Shown here in pieces: positions 31,860-43,864 of a DNA stretch of 64,000 bases (position 1 is the stretch's first letter; every line of letters begins with the position of its first letter). The position numbers and the translations under genes were made by a program. The notes beneath the pieces were generated by a model. It was not told where the DNA came from. It made no database searches and saw only the letters and a program-made list of their open reading frames with translations. This DNA comes from Clytia hemisphaerica (lineage: Eukaryota; Cnidaria; Hydrozoa; Leptothecata; Clytiidae), in contig CACVBU010001134.1 in assembly GCA_902728285.1 (NCBI GenBank), positions 365,007-429,006 of the forward strand, read 5' to 3'.

Positions 31860-34800
31860 ACTTCCGTATGCTTTTCACACTGGATTGACGCGGATGTGGA
31901 GCAAGATTGGTCAGAAAGAGGAAAAGAAAAACATTTTTTTGTTTGTATCAGCACAATATAACAATAGGTAGACACTGTCCTGATATGAAAAGTTACACCT
32001 AAGCTACACCTAATTATTTTTTACTGCATGGCTTTTCAAACTAATCGGATAGGATTTTCCCTTCGTCAGCCAAAATAGTCCCGGGTGGAAAAATATTGAA
32101 AAAGAGGCTAATAGAGCAGAAAAAGGGCAAAAAAGGGAACTTTCAAAAAAAGTTTCTCAAAAATTAAAAAGCAGAGCTTGGGTTTGGAATAAAAATGTCC
32201 TGAGTGTAAATTTATTTTGAAAAATTAATTACCCGAGAGTAACCAGAACTTATAAATAATGAATTTGTATAGTAAATTGTTTTTTATTAAAGTTTTTAAT
32301 TTAAAGATGTTCATTATTATATGTTTCACTTTTTTAGCCAATTTTATCGGGATTTTTTCCCAGACACTCTCTACTGTAGTAAGCATGTAAAATGGGGGCA
32401 TTCTCTAAGCGCCAGCTATTTGCTTGTCATTGTCTGAAAGCAGAGGCTCCATACATAAATAAATGAATAAATAGAAAAAATCTTAGAACTTAGATGTAAA
32501 AACCTACCACAAAGATGGCTTCATTTTTTAATCAAGTCTTAGCATGAAACTTAGATAAACAACTTCATTTACATATCGTCGTTTTTATTACTGAATAGAA
32601 AATGTTGTCTACTTTATGTTTGTTGAATACAACGGTGCTTAGACGTTTAGTGGAAGAGATATGGTGGCTGGTGTCTATCTGGTTCTTAAGCAGAGAAACT
32701 CTGAAAATATTTAGGAGTAGAATTTGAAGGAATCAACTTATTTTCCACTATAAAAGACATGATGTGCCTTTTTTGTTCAGAATTGAAATCTTTGTTTTTG
32801 AAACAAAATTCGACACTGATGCATTAAACCATCCGCTTATCGGGTATTTTTGGACTAGACTTTGAGAACTGAGTTTTGAGAATTGAGCTTTGAGAAAAAA
32901 ATTTTATGCTGTGAGTAATCAAGTCTTTTAATACAACTCCAGGGTCACTCGATCTGAAATCTACCATATGTGCAAATTAGGCTTTTAAAATCGGATATTC
33001 ACAGCACAGAGATATAATTTACCTAAATTTGAGTAAATTTTTGGGGAAAATTTTTCACCTACGGTACGTCGTTTACCTTGAGTCCTCCGGTGGGAATGCA
33101 GCCTGTGATTGTGTATGGATGTCACGAATCCTGTATAATCTGTTTTTGGTACTGTATTAGAAAATCTAGAAAATGAAAGTCCCGACCATCAAATAGTCTT
33201 AAATCTTTATCCAAGATGATAAAATAATGAACTTTCATTGTCTACACATAGTCAGCAATTTTGTTTGGTGTGTAACATGGTTCACCGAAAGTCACGCACA
33301 CCAGAGATTACTAATTTCTTGCACAAAAATTCTAAGTGTATACTCACATCTCATCACGTTTTTGTCAATCTATTTGGATCTGTTTTCAATGATCCTTGGT
33401 ATATTTTGGCCGAAAACAACATACCAGAATACTTTTCACAATACTTTGATGTTTCATAACATTATAAAAACGTGCCATTATTTTGTTTGTGAGTCTTTGT
33501 TTTTAGTACCTTATTGGGGAAAAAAATGTCGGGGGAAAGTGACAAAATTTTTCCCCGACGAAAAATTTCCCCGACATTTTATCACCCAACCAAAACTTGT
33601 ACCCGATTTTTTTATCCCCGACTAAAACATTTACCCAAAATTTTATACCGCAACCAAAATTTAAATCAAATTTTTTTACCTCTTTATTTACCGAAATTAG
33701 TGTTTTAAACGTCGAATTACAAGATCCATTTTCGAGCTAGTGAATGGATAATTCAGTCGGGTGAACGTGACGAATTTGAAATTTTGGTCGGGGAAAAGTG
33801 ACGAAAATGCCTCTGGTGACAAAATTTTTCCCCGATGAAAAATAACCCGACTAAATAAAACTCCGATATGTCACGATTGGCATTGTATATGTTAGATAAT
33901 TGTTTTATCATGGTGATTTTGTATTTTTCTTGGCTCAAAATGAAACGGAACTCAAAAAGCCTTAAGGAGATTAAGATATATCATCTCTTTTGGCACCATT
34001 ATGGAACACAGAGGAAAATCAAGAAATCAATATCGTCCTATTTATATTAACGATATACTTTTGAACACGAATTGTTTACTTTAGAAATCCGACTCTTATG
34101 TCATACTTAAACTTTTTGTACTTTAAAAGCTCTTGATTCTGTTTTCACAGCCCTATGGCAAATCGTATATGGATTTGAGTTTTGTGAGAGCCACTCTTTG
34201 ATAGTCTTACATGAGAATCTATTAATTCACGTTTGAGACGAATTTTTCAAGATCAGATTAAACAAGAAGGATTTGTATTTTTGAAGGAAGAGAGTAAATT
34301 TTTCATGTCAGAAAGATATTTTCCAGATGTATCTTGCACCAAGCCACACAGGTAATCATTCTGATTTGTTTCTCCTGTTCAAATATTCGGGTACGAACAT
34401 GTTTCCTGGTTATGGTACAAGGTCCTACAGGACGATGTATATCTACCGCCTGACTTTTGAAAATCCGAAATTTTGGAGGGTCTGAAATTTAGGAAATAAG
34501 CAAATATCTAGAAGATCTTCCTGTTATAGATATAGTCAATATCTTACGTAATAAGTTGACAAGAGGCGCGCTCCACCCACGACCACCCTTGTATGAAGAC
34601 AATGCACTTTGGCGAAATTGAAACCAAACCCGGAATTTAACGTTTCTTAGTTAAATAACAGATAGCACAGTAACTTAAGACTTTTAGACAGCCTTTCGAT
34701 TATTTTCATTGGGTCAGCGGCAAGCCAGATTGGTTATCTTCTATGAAATGAAAGGAAAATTTGAGGGAGTAGGGCTTTGAGCTGAGAGTAATGAAGTATA

Positions 34801-35260
34801 AGCCCGAAGGGCTAAAATCGAATCTTTAACGTTTCAGACAAGAAAAAGTGAAGCCTTAAAATATGCGCCGTATTTTTTATGACGGACTGAATCTAGCGAT
34901 TCCTTTGTTTTTGAGTGATATATTTTTATATATATATAATAGGACTCAATATTGACAAATTCAAAATTTACATACACGTCTGCCGGGTTTGAAGGGTTAA
35001 ATAAACCCTTGAAAAATATTTTAATGCTTAAAACAATTTCTAATGACCTCCAAAATTGACCCAGGCCTAAAAGAATTGAGACAGGTTCGTGTGTTAAAAT
35101 ATGTCACAAGTATCATTAAAAGTGAATAATTTCTTTACTGACAAATATTTTTGACAGTATAATATTTTTGCCGGCGATAACTTTCACCATCGATGCTTTC
35201 ACTGACTTTTATTTCTTTTCAACACCAGATGGTTTTAATTTATTTAGGCAAATTTGATTG
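31860..35260. other. gene-free stretch
   Basis: AT-rich sequence with no splice-supported exon. It contains the TCCCCGAC repeat at 33515-33865 and a GCCCGAAGGGCT fragment near 34800-34870. One frame at 33238-33459 is discussed among rejected items. Confidence 0.4.
33515..33865. repeat. TCCCCGACnAAAAT degenerate repeat
   Basis: Units such as TTTTTCCCCGACGAAAAAT, ACCCAACCAAAA and GGGGAAAAGTGACGAAAATG recur, in opposite senses at the two ends. A fragment of the same repeat (GAGGCATTTTCGTCGCTTT, TTTTCCCCGACGAAATTT) lies at about 25490-25570. The overlapping open frames are repeat translations. Confidence 0.5.
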
Positions 35261-35311
35261 GATTCAATGATCGCTATGCGACGGAGACGGTTAGCTTCTG
35301 GTTGATTCGTC

Positions 35312-38189
35312 CAGAGATTTGGGAAAAGAGGATAAGAATCGCCGCTGCCGCTCGCTGTTTTCTCATTGTTGACCATTGAATTCGGCGTCGTCTGAAGTCG
35401 CTAGGCTAGGGAACAACTTGGCCAAGAAGGTACTGCGAAAAAAATGGCGCTATGTGCAGTATTATAACAGTTCAAGAAAAACTGTCTGAATTTACTCCTT
35501 TGGAGGGGTTTCCTACTTGATATAAACAACTGAAAAGCAAATAACGATCTTTTGGGGTTTCCACTGACAAAAAAATCTGCTGTTGCATGCTTTATTTTTT
35601 GAGAAAAAGATGGCGGAAGCAGGCATGCTAAAATTGGATGTGAAATGGGACCTTTTTATTTTTAGCTAGTTTGCCCTACTGGAAAGTCTTTCAGAGTCAA
35701 AATAAAGTGGTTTGGGTTGGCAAAAGGTTGTAGGTGACTAGCCTAGCTTTGGTTTTTATTGGCACCTTCTAGATCTTTTTGGCACATCCTTCAAAGATAG
35801 CTGAAAAATTATATTAAAAAGTGTATTTTTTGTTTGTTAAGTTGAATAAAATTAATTTTTTTGTGTTGCAAACATAATTTTTATGGGTAGCAGTAAGGTT
35901 GATTAAATGACAACCTATAGCTTAGTTTTACATGGTAAATCTTCAAACTTTCTTAGCATTTTGATTGAAGATGGGCAGATGGGCAAAATCGACAAAATGT
36001 TGTATTTTTTTCCTAGTTTTTATATAGATGAAAAAATAATGTTATCCTAGCAAAACTTGCTTGATGGCAATGGATTTTAGATTTGGTAAGTACGCTAAAT
36101 TATCCTTGATGACTTTTTAGCTCCTACTGAGGAAAAACATTTTTTTGGGGTTGAAATTTCAAGTTTTTGTATGTAACAGAAAATTGCAACCAAAGTTCTA
36201 ATATTAATACTTATGTAATTTTATGAAACTATGACTCTGACCGGTTTGGCTCTGACCGGTTAGTAGATTTGCTCTGACCGGTTAGTAGATTGGCTCTGAC
36301 CGGTTAGTAGATTGGCTCTGACCGGTTTAGATTGGCTCTGACCGGTTAATAGATTAGCTCTGACCGGTTAATAGATTGGCTCTGACCGGTTAATACATTG
36401 GCTCTGACAGGTTAATATATTGGCTCTGACCGGTTAATAGATTGGCTCTGACCGGTTAATAGATTGGCTCTGACAGGTTAATAGATTGGCTCTGACCGGT
36501 TAATAGATTTTCCAGTTATATAAGATTTATTTCACCGGTTTTTGTCTGTGGTCGGTGGAATTAAGATTTGTTGTTTGTGTTCTGTATTTGTTCATGAGAG
36601 CTTGCTGCAAAAATCCTAATTCCCATTTTCATTATTATATCCTTTCAGGTTAGTTACCATCATACTGCCCCAGTAACCTAGATCCATGAATTATTTTGTA
36701 CCTTCACGTGGTTGGTATACAATGAAAATTGGCTTAAAATTTGTCTGAATTTCTCACGTACAAGGTTCAATATCTTTGCAAACACCAACAAATTCTGCTA
36801 ATAAGATGGACAGGTGAAAAGCATGTTTAAACTCAAAGGAAACAACAATGGAATCTGATGTCATGGTTTGTTTGCAGTTGGATTAAGGTCTTTTTATCCC
36901 TGTTTCACCAGGATTTCCTGTTTGATTACGCAAATAGTCCCAAAATTTGAAACAAGACACCAGAATGGGGCTAGACTACAATTACAAGATAATTGATATG
37001 AACCAACCATATAGATATAAAAAATATTTAAATAGAAATTCCAGTTTGGAATTGGAAGTGGACACAGGACTATTTTCATACATCACATTATATAATTATT
37101 CATCTTATGAAATACTCTTTTCTTGAGCATTGATGAACAGTCTGGTTATATTCATACTTTTTTTCTCTAAAATTTTATTTGAAAGGGTAAATTGCTTTTA
37201 TCTTAGAATCACACCTCTATTGGAATTAGTGAGCCCCCCCTAAATCCAAGAGTGACCGATTTTTCATATACTGTTTCACAATATATGTTTATTTTCCAAG
37301 GTGCTTTTAGTGAGGAAGGATCAAGTCAAAGTTTTTTTATTGTAATTAATTTTCTTGCAATTATTTAAGTAACTTTTTGGAAACAATAAGACAAATAAAA
37401 TTGACATAACAAGAATCAAAAAATTAATCCAGAAATTTAACCAGTTTATTATTATTTTTTGTTATTACAACAAACGCGACCAAATAAAGATTTTTATATA
37501 ATTTTTGTTTTTAATGTATGCTACTGTTTTGTATTATATTGCTATTATTTTTCGCTTTGTTGTGTAAACTTCAAAAAGTTCTTACAAAAAAATTCATGAT
37601 ATTTTTGATTTCTTGTCATTGATATCATGAATTGCTATTGTTTTAGTCCTGTTTTTTTCTTTCCCTTCTCCTTCATTGTTTTAATATTCAACCTAGCTAG
37701 CTCTTTTTATATGATTGTCAAAACACTTTAGCCCGAGAAGTAATGAAAAACTATATTAGTTTTACCAGCTTCGTTTTGTGTTTGAATGCAATGAATTTTA
37801 AATTCTTTTTCACTAGTAATTATTTCTATTTCTACAATATAATCTGTGACATTGGTTCGAGCATTCCTTGAATAAAGTATTTTGGCTAAAACTGAAAGTT
37901 TTTGGCTCGACTAACACTGTATCCGCCTTGTCCAAAATGAAAAGTGCTTATAAAAAATACCAAAATCCCCGATATTAGAAATATTTTTATTTCACTTTCG
38001 ATATCAACCACGGCTGCCATTTTTTGTTTGTACTTCTAGTCTTGTGCGCATAGAATAATCAAGCGCTCCGATTGGCTCAGAACTAAAACAATCGATCGGT
38101 CGCAGATATTTCAATAGAACAAAAGGCTCCCTAGCCTATATTTCTATAGCTGAATAGCGCAATTCTTATCCTCTTTTCCCAAATCTCTG
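35312..38189. mobile_element. hAT-like non-autonomous element, 2.9 kb
   Basis: The termini CAGAGATTTGGGAAAAGAGG continue to 28 perfectly inverted bases ending CTCTG. ATTCGTC stands on both sides (35305-35311 and 38190-38196). CAGAG termini and a 7-8 bp duplication fit hAT. The interior carries a 13-copy minisatellite (36235-36510) and AT-rich DNA. The frames inside are short, with no transposase motif. Confidence 0.7.
36235..36510. repeat. minisatellite, 13 copies of a 21-22 bp unit
   Basis: The unit is CTCTGACCGGTTAATAGATTGG. Variants include CAGGTT for CCGGTT (two copies), AGTAGATT in early copies, and two shortened copies. Variant copies cluster by type, which suggests local slippage. It lies inside the hAT-like element 35312-38189. 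Confidence 0.9.
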
Positions 38190-38199
38190 ATTCGTCTAA

Positions 38200-39094
38200 C
38201 AGATCTTGACTGACTGAGGACGATGATAAACAAGCACTTTTACCGCCCTCAATTTGACGGCTCAGACTATGGGTTAATCCAAATCGCTTCCGCAAATCCG
38301 CTCGCTATTATCTTGCCAAGCACCGAAAACATCGCCGATGAAATGTGAAATAAATTCTATAAGTAAAGAAAAAGATTTAACTGCTGAATTTTATGACGTG
38401 AAATGTTAGAAGTTTTTTCCAGAGCGAGGATAAATTTTTTATTTAAATCCGAATCGGGAAAATTCTATTTATTCAAGCTTAAAAATCCATTAGGATAGTT
38501 TTGGAGTACGAAATCAAAGTCAATTTTAGGATATTTTCTCCACCGGGGACAAAATTTTGGCCGATTTGGGTCTATGATGGAAAGAATAAACCCTCTCCCA
38601 TTGACTAATTATTTTTTAATCTGATTTTTCTATGAAAGAATGTCTGAAAAGATGTCAAATAAGCATCTTACATACTTTAAGGCACATACGAAATATTTTT
38701 CTCTATTATTTTTCATATCCAATACTTTAACATTACCATACTAGTGAAATTTAAAATATGTGCTGTGTCATAGAGTCATTCAAACAAGACTGTTTTCTTT
38801 TTGTTACAAGAGTACAGAGGCCATCAAAAGGGTCATGAGTTGTAGTCAAGAACTAAAAAAATAACAAACAAAGCAGAAAATATAAGATTTATGATCAGTG
38901 GGTTGTGTTAGAAAAACCACCAATCTGAAGTATTCTTGATCAAAGATTGTTATGTTTTAAATATTTTAAGCACATATCAACACACCTGAAATTGGTATTT
39001 CAAGTTTGGTTTAAAGTGGTGGTTGAAGGGTTGTTAAAAGTTAAGCTCTCATAATTGTTAGTATTTGATGTTTTTTTTTGTTTTTTTATGCAGT
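38200..39094. other. gene-free stretch
   Basis: No exon is seen. It holds the right remnant of the split host MITE and a fragment (about 38507-38600, CCACCGGGGACAAAATTTTGG) of the dispersed GGGGATTTAAATTC repeat family. Confidence 0.4.
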
Positions 39095-39102
39095 CTAATA
39101 TG

Positions 39103-39450
39103 TGGGGGCGTACAGTTTTTCAGAATCGCGGAAATCGACCCTTTTTTCTTCGGAATTTCGGAAATCAGGCAAAATTCCTTCGGTATTTCGGAATGTTGAA
39201 ATTGTTTCGCTATTGGGAATCCATGAATTTTTGCTTCGAAATTTCGGTATTAAAAAAGTTTTTATCCCCCTTTTTCGGAATTCATACATATGAGAAATCA
39301 AAATTGATGAAAAATTACTCAAAACGAGGAAAATCACCCCAAAAATTGGTATTGGAATTGCAAGTATTTTTTTTACGAAATTTCGGAAATTTTGGTAAAA
39401 TTATTCGGTATTTTGGAAATCACAAACCCCGTACGCCCCCCCCCCCCCCC
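39103..39450. mobile_element. GC-run-capped foldback with TTTCGGAAAT minisatellite
   Basis: It begins TGGGGGCGTAC and ends GTACG plus a run of about twenty C. CTAATATG is duplicated exactly (39095-39102 and 39451-39458). The interior repeats CGGAATTTCGGAAAT words in both senses. Open frames through it on both strands are repeat artefacts. The 8-bp duplication suggests hAT-type mobilisation. Confidence 0.8.
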
Positions 39451-40218
39451 CTAATATGGTAAACGCAAGTGAAACTTGGCGATTTGATAGAAAAAGTTTT
39501 ATAATTGGGCGGGTAGCTAAGCAAAATATAACACCTTTCTTTCTTTTTTTGCGCCTACTCTTTAAAATGTTTTTGCATTTTGAACCTTAAAGACTATTTA
39601 TTGTTTTTAAAGTTACTTTTGGATTAGGATACCTTCAAATACCAACTTGAAACCCCTTATTTATCAGCTCCTCTTCTCAACAGGGCTTTTTTTGAATGGG
39701 AGCTATCCTCATCAATCACGCCACTGCGTGTTAACTTATACCTGGCTCGCCCGAATCAAATGGGATTGACTATGCTGTTCAGGGCTGGATGGTTTTCAAG
39801 TTTAGGGCATCTGAATCATATGCAATAGAAAATAAGACTTACTACAAACTTTAGACCTCAGATTTTTAAAATTCTTTTCCTTTACCCATGTATGCTGATT
39901 CCCAGATGAAATACCGTCAGACTTTTTTATTTATGCATCGGTTTTAACACACAAGTTTTTTTGACATTTTAATATGTCAATCTTTCCGGTCTGGCTTTTT
40001 GACACAATGAACAAAGGTAGCCACTTGATAGTCCGAAACAGAAAGCTTAAAGTTTTAAGTGCATATTTAACATAAGAAACAGAAACTTACGTGAAATCAT
40101 CTAGCAAAGTAATATTTTAAATGTCTTTTAGCTAAATGGAAGCGTTTTGGGTGAGTGAGATGTTATTTGCAGGGAAACATTTTTAATTTTAGAAATGACT
40201 TACTATAGGGACTATTAG

Positions 40219-40361
40219 TGAGGTTAAGTAAATCGGCAAAATCACGACGACGAACGAAAATTTAACAGGCTAGTGAGTTTCAACCAATCACATTCCTTAT
40301 TTTCACTAGCCTATTACATTTTTCGTCCGTCGTCGTGATTATCCTGGTATGCTTAACCTCA
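40219..40361. mobile_element. small foldback (TGAGGTTAAG ends)
   Basis: The ends TGAGGTTAAG and CTTAACCTCA close a 143-base element. The arms include ATCACGACGACGAACGAAAA and TTTTTCGTCCGTCGTCGTGA, followed by AGGCTAGTGA and TCACTAGCCT. It lies about 210 bases upstream of the GPCR coding start, probably in its 5' intron or flank. Confidence 0.7.
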
Positions 40362-40572
40362 GTATTATCAGTGTTTCAAACAATCTGTGGCAAGCTGAAG
40401 ATGGCTAAGAAAAAATCATTTAAGACGGTTTTTTCATTACGGGATGAATTTCAAATTCAATGTCCTAGGGACATTAAGTAACATTCTATGCTCAACTCTC
40501 TTAGTCACACAGATGTATGGGTTTAGAAACTAAAGTAATTTTTGTAACGTCTTTATTTCTTTACTTTCAGAA

Positions 40573-41601
40573 ATGACTTTCAATAGAGAGCTTCAAATAA
40601 GCCTACTTTCAATATCATGTGTCGCCATCGCTGTAGTTAACCTCGTTTGCATCATTGTCATCGTCAACTCAACAAAACTTCGTCGCAAACCTCCCACAAT
40701 CTTAATCGGGAATTTGATCGGAACACATATGATTCAAGGAATATGCGTACTACCTTTATACATCTTACGCATCAAGAATCCTGCACTTGTTGCGATTTGT
40801 GATGGATTTTATTTTACCTATATGTTAACATTCTATAGTGCTACTATCAGTGTTTTTCTACTCAGCTTGGATCGAGTTTTAGCTGTTATTTTGTTAAACT
40901 CCTATGATAAATATGTGACAATGAATAATGTTATCAAAGTCACTGTCATTGCTTGGAGCTATATATTTGCCTTATGTTTAATGCCATTCTTCAAACTTGA
41001 AAGATCTAAAGCTTTGAAACATTCGATATGTACATACCTTCAACCTAGAGCATGGACTATATTCATGTTAACCGTAAACGCATTAATTCCTTACGTATTT
41101 ATAGTTATCGGTTACGTTTATGTACGCGTTAAATTGAAAAAATTATCGGCGTATTTCGCAGCTGCGGAAGTAACGAAAGACGGGGACCAACGTGAACGTA
41201 AGAAACGTGAAAGACGTACGAAGAAGTTTAAGAAACGTAGTAAAATCACTAAATTGACATTCCTTATAGTTTTCACGTATGGTGTAACATGGGCTCCATC
41301 TATCATTTACTATCTGGTACAACACATATGCACCAGTTGTATTCCCGATAAATATTACCAGAGTGAATTAAAAGACATTCTATCGTTCTTGATGAAGTAT
41401 ATCAATTTCTTTGATGCAATGATCGCACCAGTGTTATATTGTTATTTTCATGATGAATTTCGACATGAATTTAAGAGGATTATATTACGGAAGGAGAAGA
41501 CGATATCAACAAGTAGCTTTATATCAGACTCCAATGCTGTAAGCACAATGTCGACCAATACATTCGCTTTGAAGGAAACGACGAGTATAAGATCTAATTG
41601 A
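40573..41601 (+). CDS. rhodopsin-class (class A) G protein-coupled receptor, orphan
   Basis: A single 342-codon coding exon preceded directly by an acceptor (CTTTACTTTCAG|AAATG), so an upstream non-coding exon is likely. Seven hydrophobic spans fit TM1 (9-32), TM2 (42-65), TM3 (78-101), TM4 (120-141), TM5 (160-185), TM6 (225-250) and TM7 (268-292). Class A marks seen are Cys76 and Cys153 for the TM3-ECL2 disulphide, Asp100-Arg101-Val102 in place of DRY, Trp128 in TM4, Pro173 in TM5, Trp240-Ala-Pro242 in TM6 and Ala285-Pro286-x-x-Tyr289 in place of NPxxY. Loop 3 (188-224) is strongly basic. The tail is Ser/Thr-rich. Counting from Arg101, position 3.32 is Tyr, so an aminergic ligand is unlikely. 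The N-terminus is very short. The ligand is unknown. An AATAAA follows the stop. Confidence 0.9.
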   Translation: MTFNRELQISLLSISCVAIAVVNLVCIIVIVNSTKLRRKPPTILIGNLIGTHMIQGICVLPLYILRIKNPALVAICDGFYFTYMLTFYSATISVFLLSLDRVLAVILLNSYDKYVTMNNVIKVTVIAWSYIFALCLMPFFKLERSKALKHSICTYLQPRAWTIFMLTVNALIPYVFIVIGYVYVRVKLKKLSAYFAAAEVTKDGDQRERKKRERRTKKFKKRSKITKLTFLIVFTYGVTWAPSIIYYLVQHICTSCIPDKYYQSELKDILSFLMKYINFFDAMIAPVLYCYFHDEFRHEFKRIILRKEKTISTSSFISDSNAVSTMSTNTFALKETTSIRSN

Positions 41602-41671
41602 GTTTGCGAATAATTTTTATTAAAATATTTTTTTGTGTTCTATTAATATTTTATTTGCTGAAGGGGAAAGC

Positions 41672-41677
41672 AATAAA
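41672..41677 (+). promoter_or_regulatory. polyadenylation signal AATAAA
   Basis: AATAAA about 70 bases after the GPCR stop codon, in the same sense. Spacing fits the 3' end of a short untranslated region. Confidence 0.65.
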
Positions 41678-41679
41678 CT

Positions 41680-43740
41680 TGGAACTTCGGTTTTTCACTT
41701 ATTATCTCAATTGGTGATAAATCACCCTCCGGGTCAGTGTTGCACTGCAATCTCTTACTAAACAAATTTTTGATAAATCATGTCACGAACCAAGTTGATA
41801 TGCTAAAAGAGAAGAGTCTTTCGTGGATAAAGCACCATTTGGTTTTGTCTTTTTGCCAATATCCTAGGTGGTATCAGTCAATTAATTTCCTAAGTGGTAT
41901 CAGTTTCAAGGCCGTAAAACACCAGAAAGATCGCAGAATCGCCAGAAATGTTTTCCCGGGAATGAGAAAGTTTTGCCATTCTACTTAGTTGTAAACAGGT
42001 AAATGCAAAGTGAATGTGGAAAAAAGAAAAAAGCCAGGGTTGAGAGATTAATAAGTACATTAATTAGAATTCTTATAATAACATGGTTTTAAGTGATATA
42101 TAATACAATACTGAATATGTTAAAATATTGAAAATTATTCGGACAAACTGAACTGTAAATTTTTATCAAATAGTTTTTATCATATATTTTTATGTGTTAT
42201 TGATATCTTTACGTCATGTATAAAGTCTATTCCTTCCACAGTTCATTTTACTTTGTCTTTCTTTTGTTTGGACAACAATTATGGAAAGGTGTGAAGACTA
42301 CAAAAAGACTATGACAATTTGATTTCAGAAAATAAAAATTTCACAAAACGATATTTTGTAAATTATTTTCACATTTGAAATGAAAGGAAAAGTTGCACGC
42401 CAAGCGGTGCATAATTCATGAAGATTTGATGTTTTCCAGAAATTTAGAAAAGAAATACAGATACCAAAATTCGTAAAATCGTCATAATTTACAATACAAT
42501 GCTTAAAGAAACTTACTCCAAATCAAAAATATGCAACAACATCCGGTAAGATTTCCAAGTCCAATTTAAAATAAAATTAAAGGTTTTTGGCATTAATTGC
42601 CACCGCAGGGAGCCTAAAGCTCCCGAGGATGGCATTCATAGCTTCACGCATAAGGAAGTTGGGCAAACATCTCATAATTTTACGCACGTTTTTCAGTATT
42701 TAGTTCCGCTTAACGGTAGCATTCTTATCTTACGGTCTCTCTATTGTTTTATCATCGTCCAAAAAACCTTTCCAGAGTTATTTTGATCTGATTACTCATT
42801 TTGAAATCTCAGTTTGTCTTTTTTTTATCCTTGGAGAGTTAATGAATCTAAGGAAATTCCCTTTTCTGGAAAATTCCCTTTTTATACCACAAGTAGTTAT
42901 TAAGCGCTCTTCATAGGTTAAAAATATTACTCTACTCAAAGTATCTGAACAGCTATGTTGCTAAACGTGTACATTAGTAAAATAACATATGAAGAAGGGA
43001 TGACTTGGAGTTTTTACAAGATGCTTAACTGACCTGGTTATTTTTAAACAATAGGGATGACGCGTTCTTTAGAAACAGTAATAAAATCGTTTGTCTCGAC
43101 ATTTAACGACCAACAGAGTCATCAAAGAACTTGTAAAGAGTCCAGCTTGTCCCATAAAGAGCAGTATCTTCAGATAAACGCTCTTTATAAGAAAAAGCAG
43201 TAAGTCATATGATTCTGGCTGAGCTGCTCTTAGTTTTATATGAGTTTTTCAGGCTTTAATGTCAATATTAATGAAAATGGAAACCTGTACTTCTCAGTAA
43301 TTTCCGAAATCTAAGGCTTAGATTCTTCTTCATTTGTTCTTAGGTTTTGGCCAAATTTCAGCCTCGTATTCTTATGAAATTGTTCTTATAAAAAACGTGT
43401 AAGACAAGGCACGGATGTCACTCTAAGTAGACTGTAAATCACTTCCTTGACACATTTGTTAGCATTTGAAAGAATTTTGTCTCAAATGAGAGGTCACTCT
43501 TAACAAAAATTACTGTAGGGCTAAGATCATTCCTTTTGAACGCAAATTCAATTCTATGTGTTCGCTTTGCTGCGGTGGCAACTTAATGAAAGTTATGGCT
43601 AGTATAAGGCAGAATTGATAATCGCCGTCACAGGTCGGAATAAGATTTCGGCATGTGACTTTAACGATATATACTAGTAAGAATGAGTTTATCAATCCAT
43701 AGAAAATAATAATTCGTCATAGCTTAGATTGCGATCTCTA
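41680..43740. other. gene-free stretch between GPCR and next gene
   Basis: No splice-supported exon. A hairpin-prone segment (GGGAGCCTAAAGCTCCC near 42610) and one end of a TTATAAGAACA-type repeat (about 43310-43402) are visible. The remainder is AT-rich and unassigned. Confidence 0.4.
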
Positions 43741-43749
43741 CGTTTAGCC

Positions 43750-43845
43750 AAACGATACACAACGTTGTTTCAACGTTTATCTAATGTTCACAACGTCCAT
43801 ATAACGATATAATGTTAGACGCACGTTGAAACAACGTTGTGTGCC
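43750..43845. repeat. AACGTTGTTTCAACGT foldback
   Basis: CACAACGTTGTTTCAACGT on the left and ACGTTGAAACAACGTTGTG on the right are inverted repeats with CAACGT words between. It is a small MITE-like palindrome just beyond the 3' end of the minus-strand gene at 43865-48387. Confidence 0.6.
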
Positions 43846-43864
43846 AGCTGGGACCAAACGAGAA

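Larger units (their letters stand above)
35270..38345. mobile_element. host MITE split by a hAT-like insertion
   Basis: The outer pieces GACGGAGACGGTTAGC (35280-35295) and GACTGAGGACGATG…AAGCACTTTTAC (38210-38250) match the two halves of the uninterrupted element at 47270-47590. Here they are separated by the 2.9 kb insertion at 35312-38189. Boundaries are approximate. Confidence 0.55.

Noticed and set aside
33238-33459. 73-codon frame with a C-x-x-C motif and a possible acceptor (CTACACATAG)
   Set aside because: No donor, no partner exon and no recognisable domain. An overlapping frame of equal length weakens it further.
36235-36510. Regular repeat considered as a CRISPR array
   Set aside because: Units of about 22 bases are directly adjacent with no spacers. 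It is a minisatellite in a eukaryotic hAT-like element.
39055-39462. Overlapping frames on both strands rich in NFG and FRN words
   Set aside because: They are translations of the TTTCGGAAAT minisatellite of the foldback 39103-39450.
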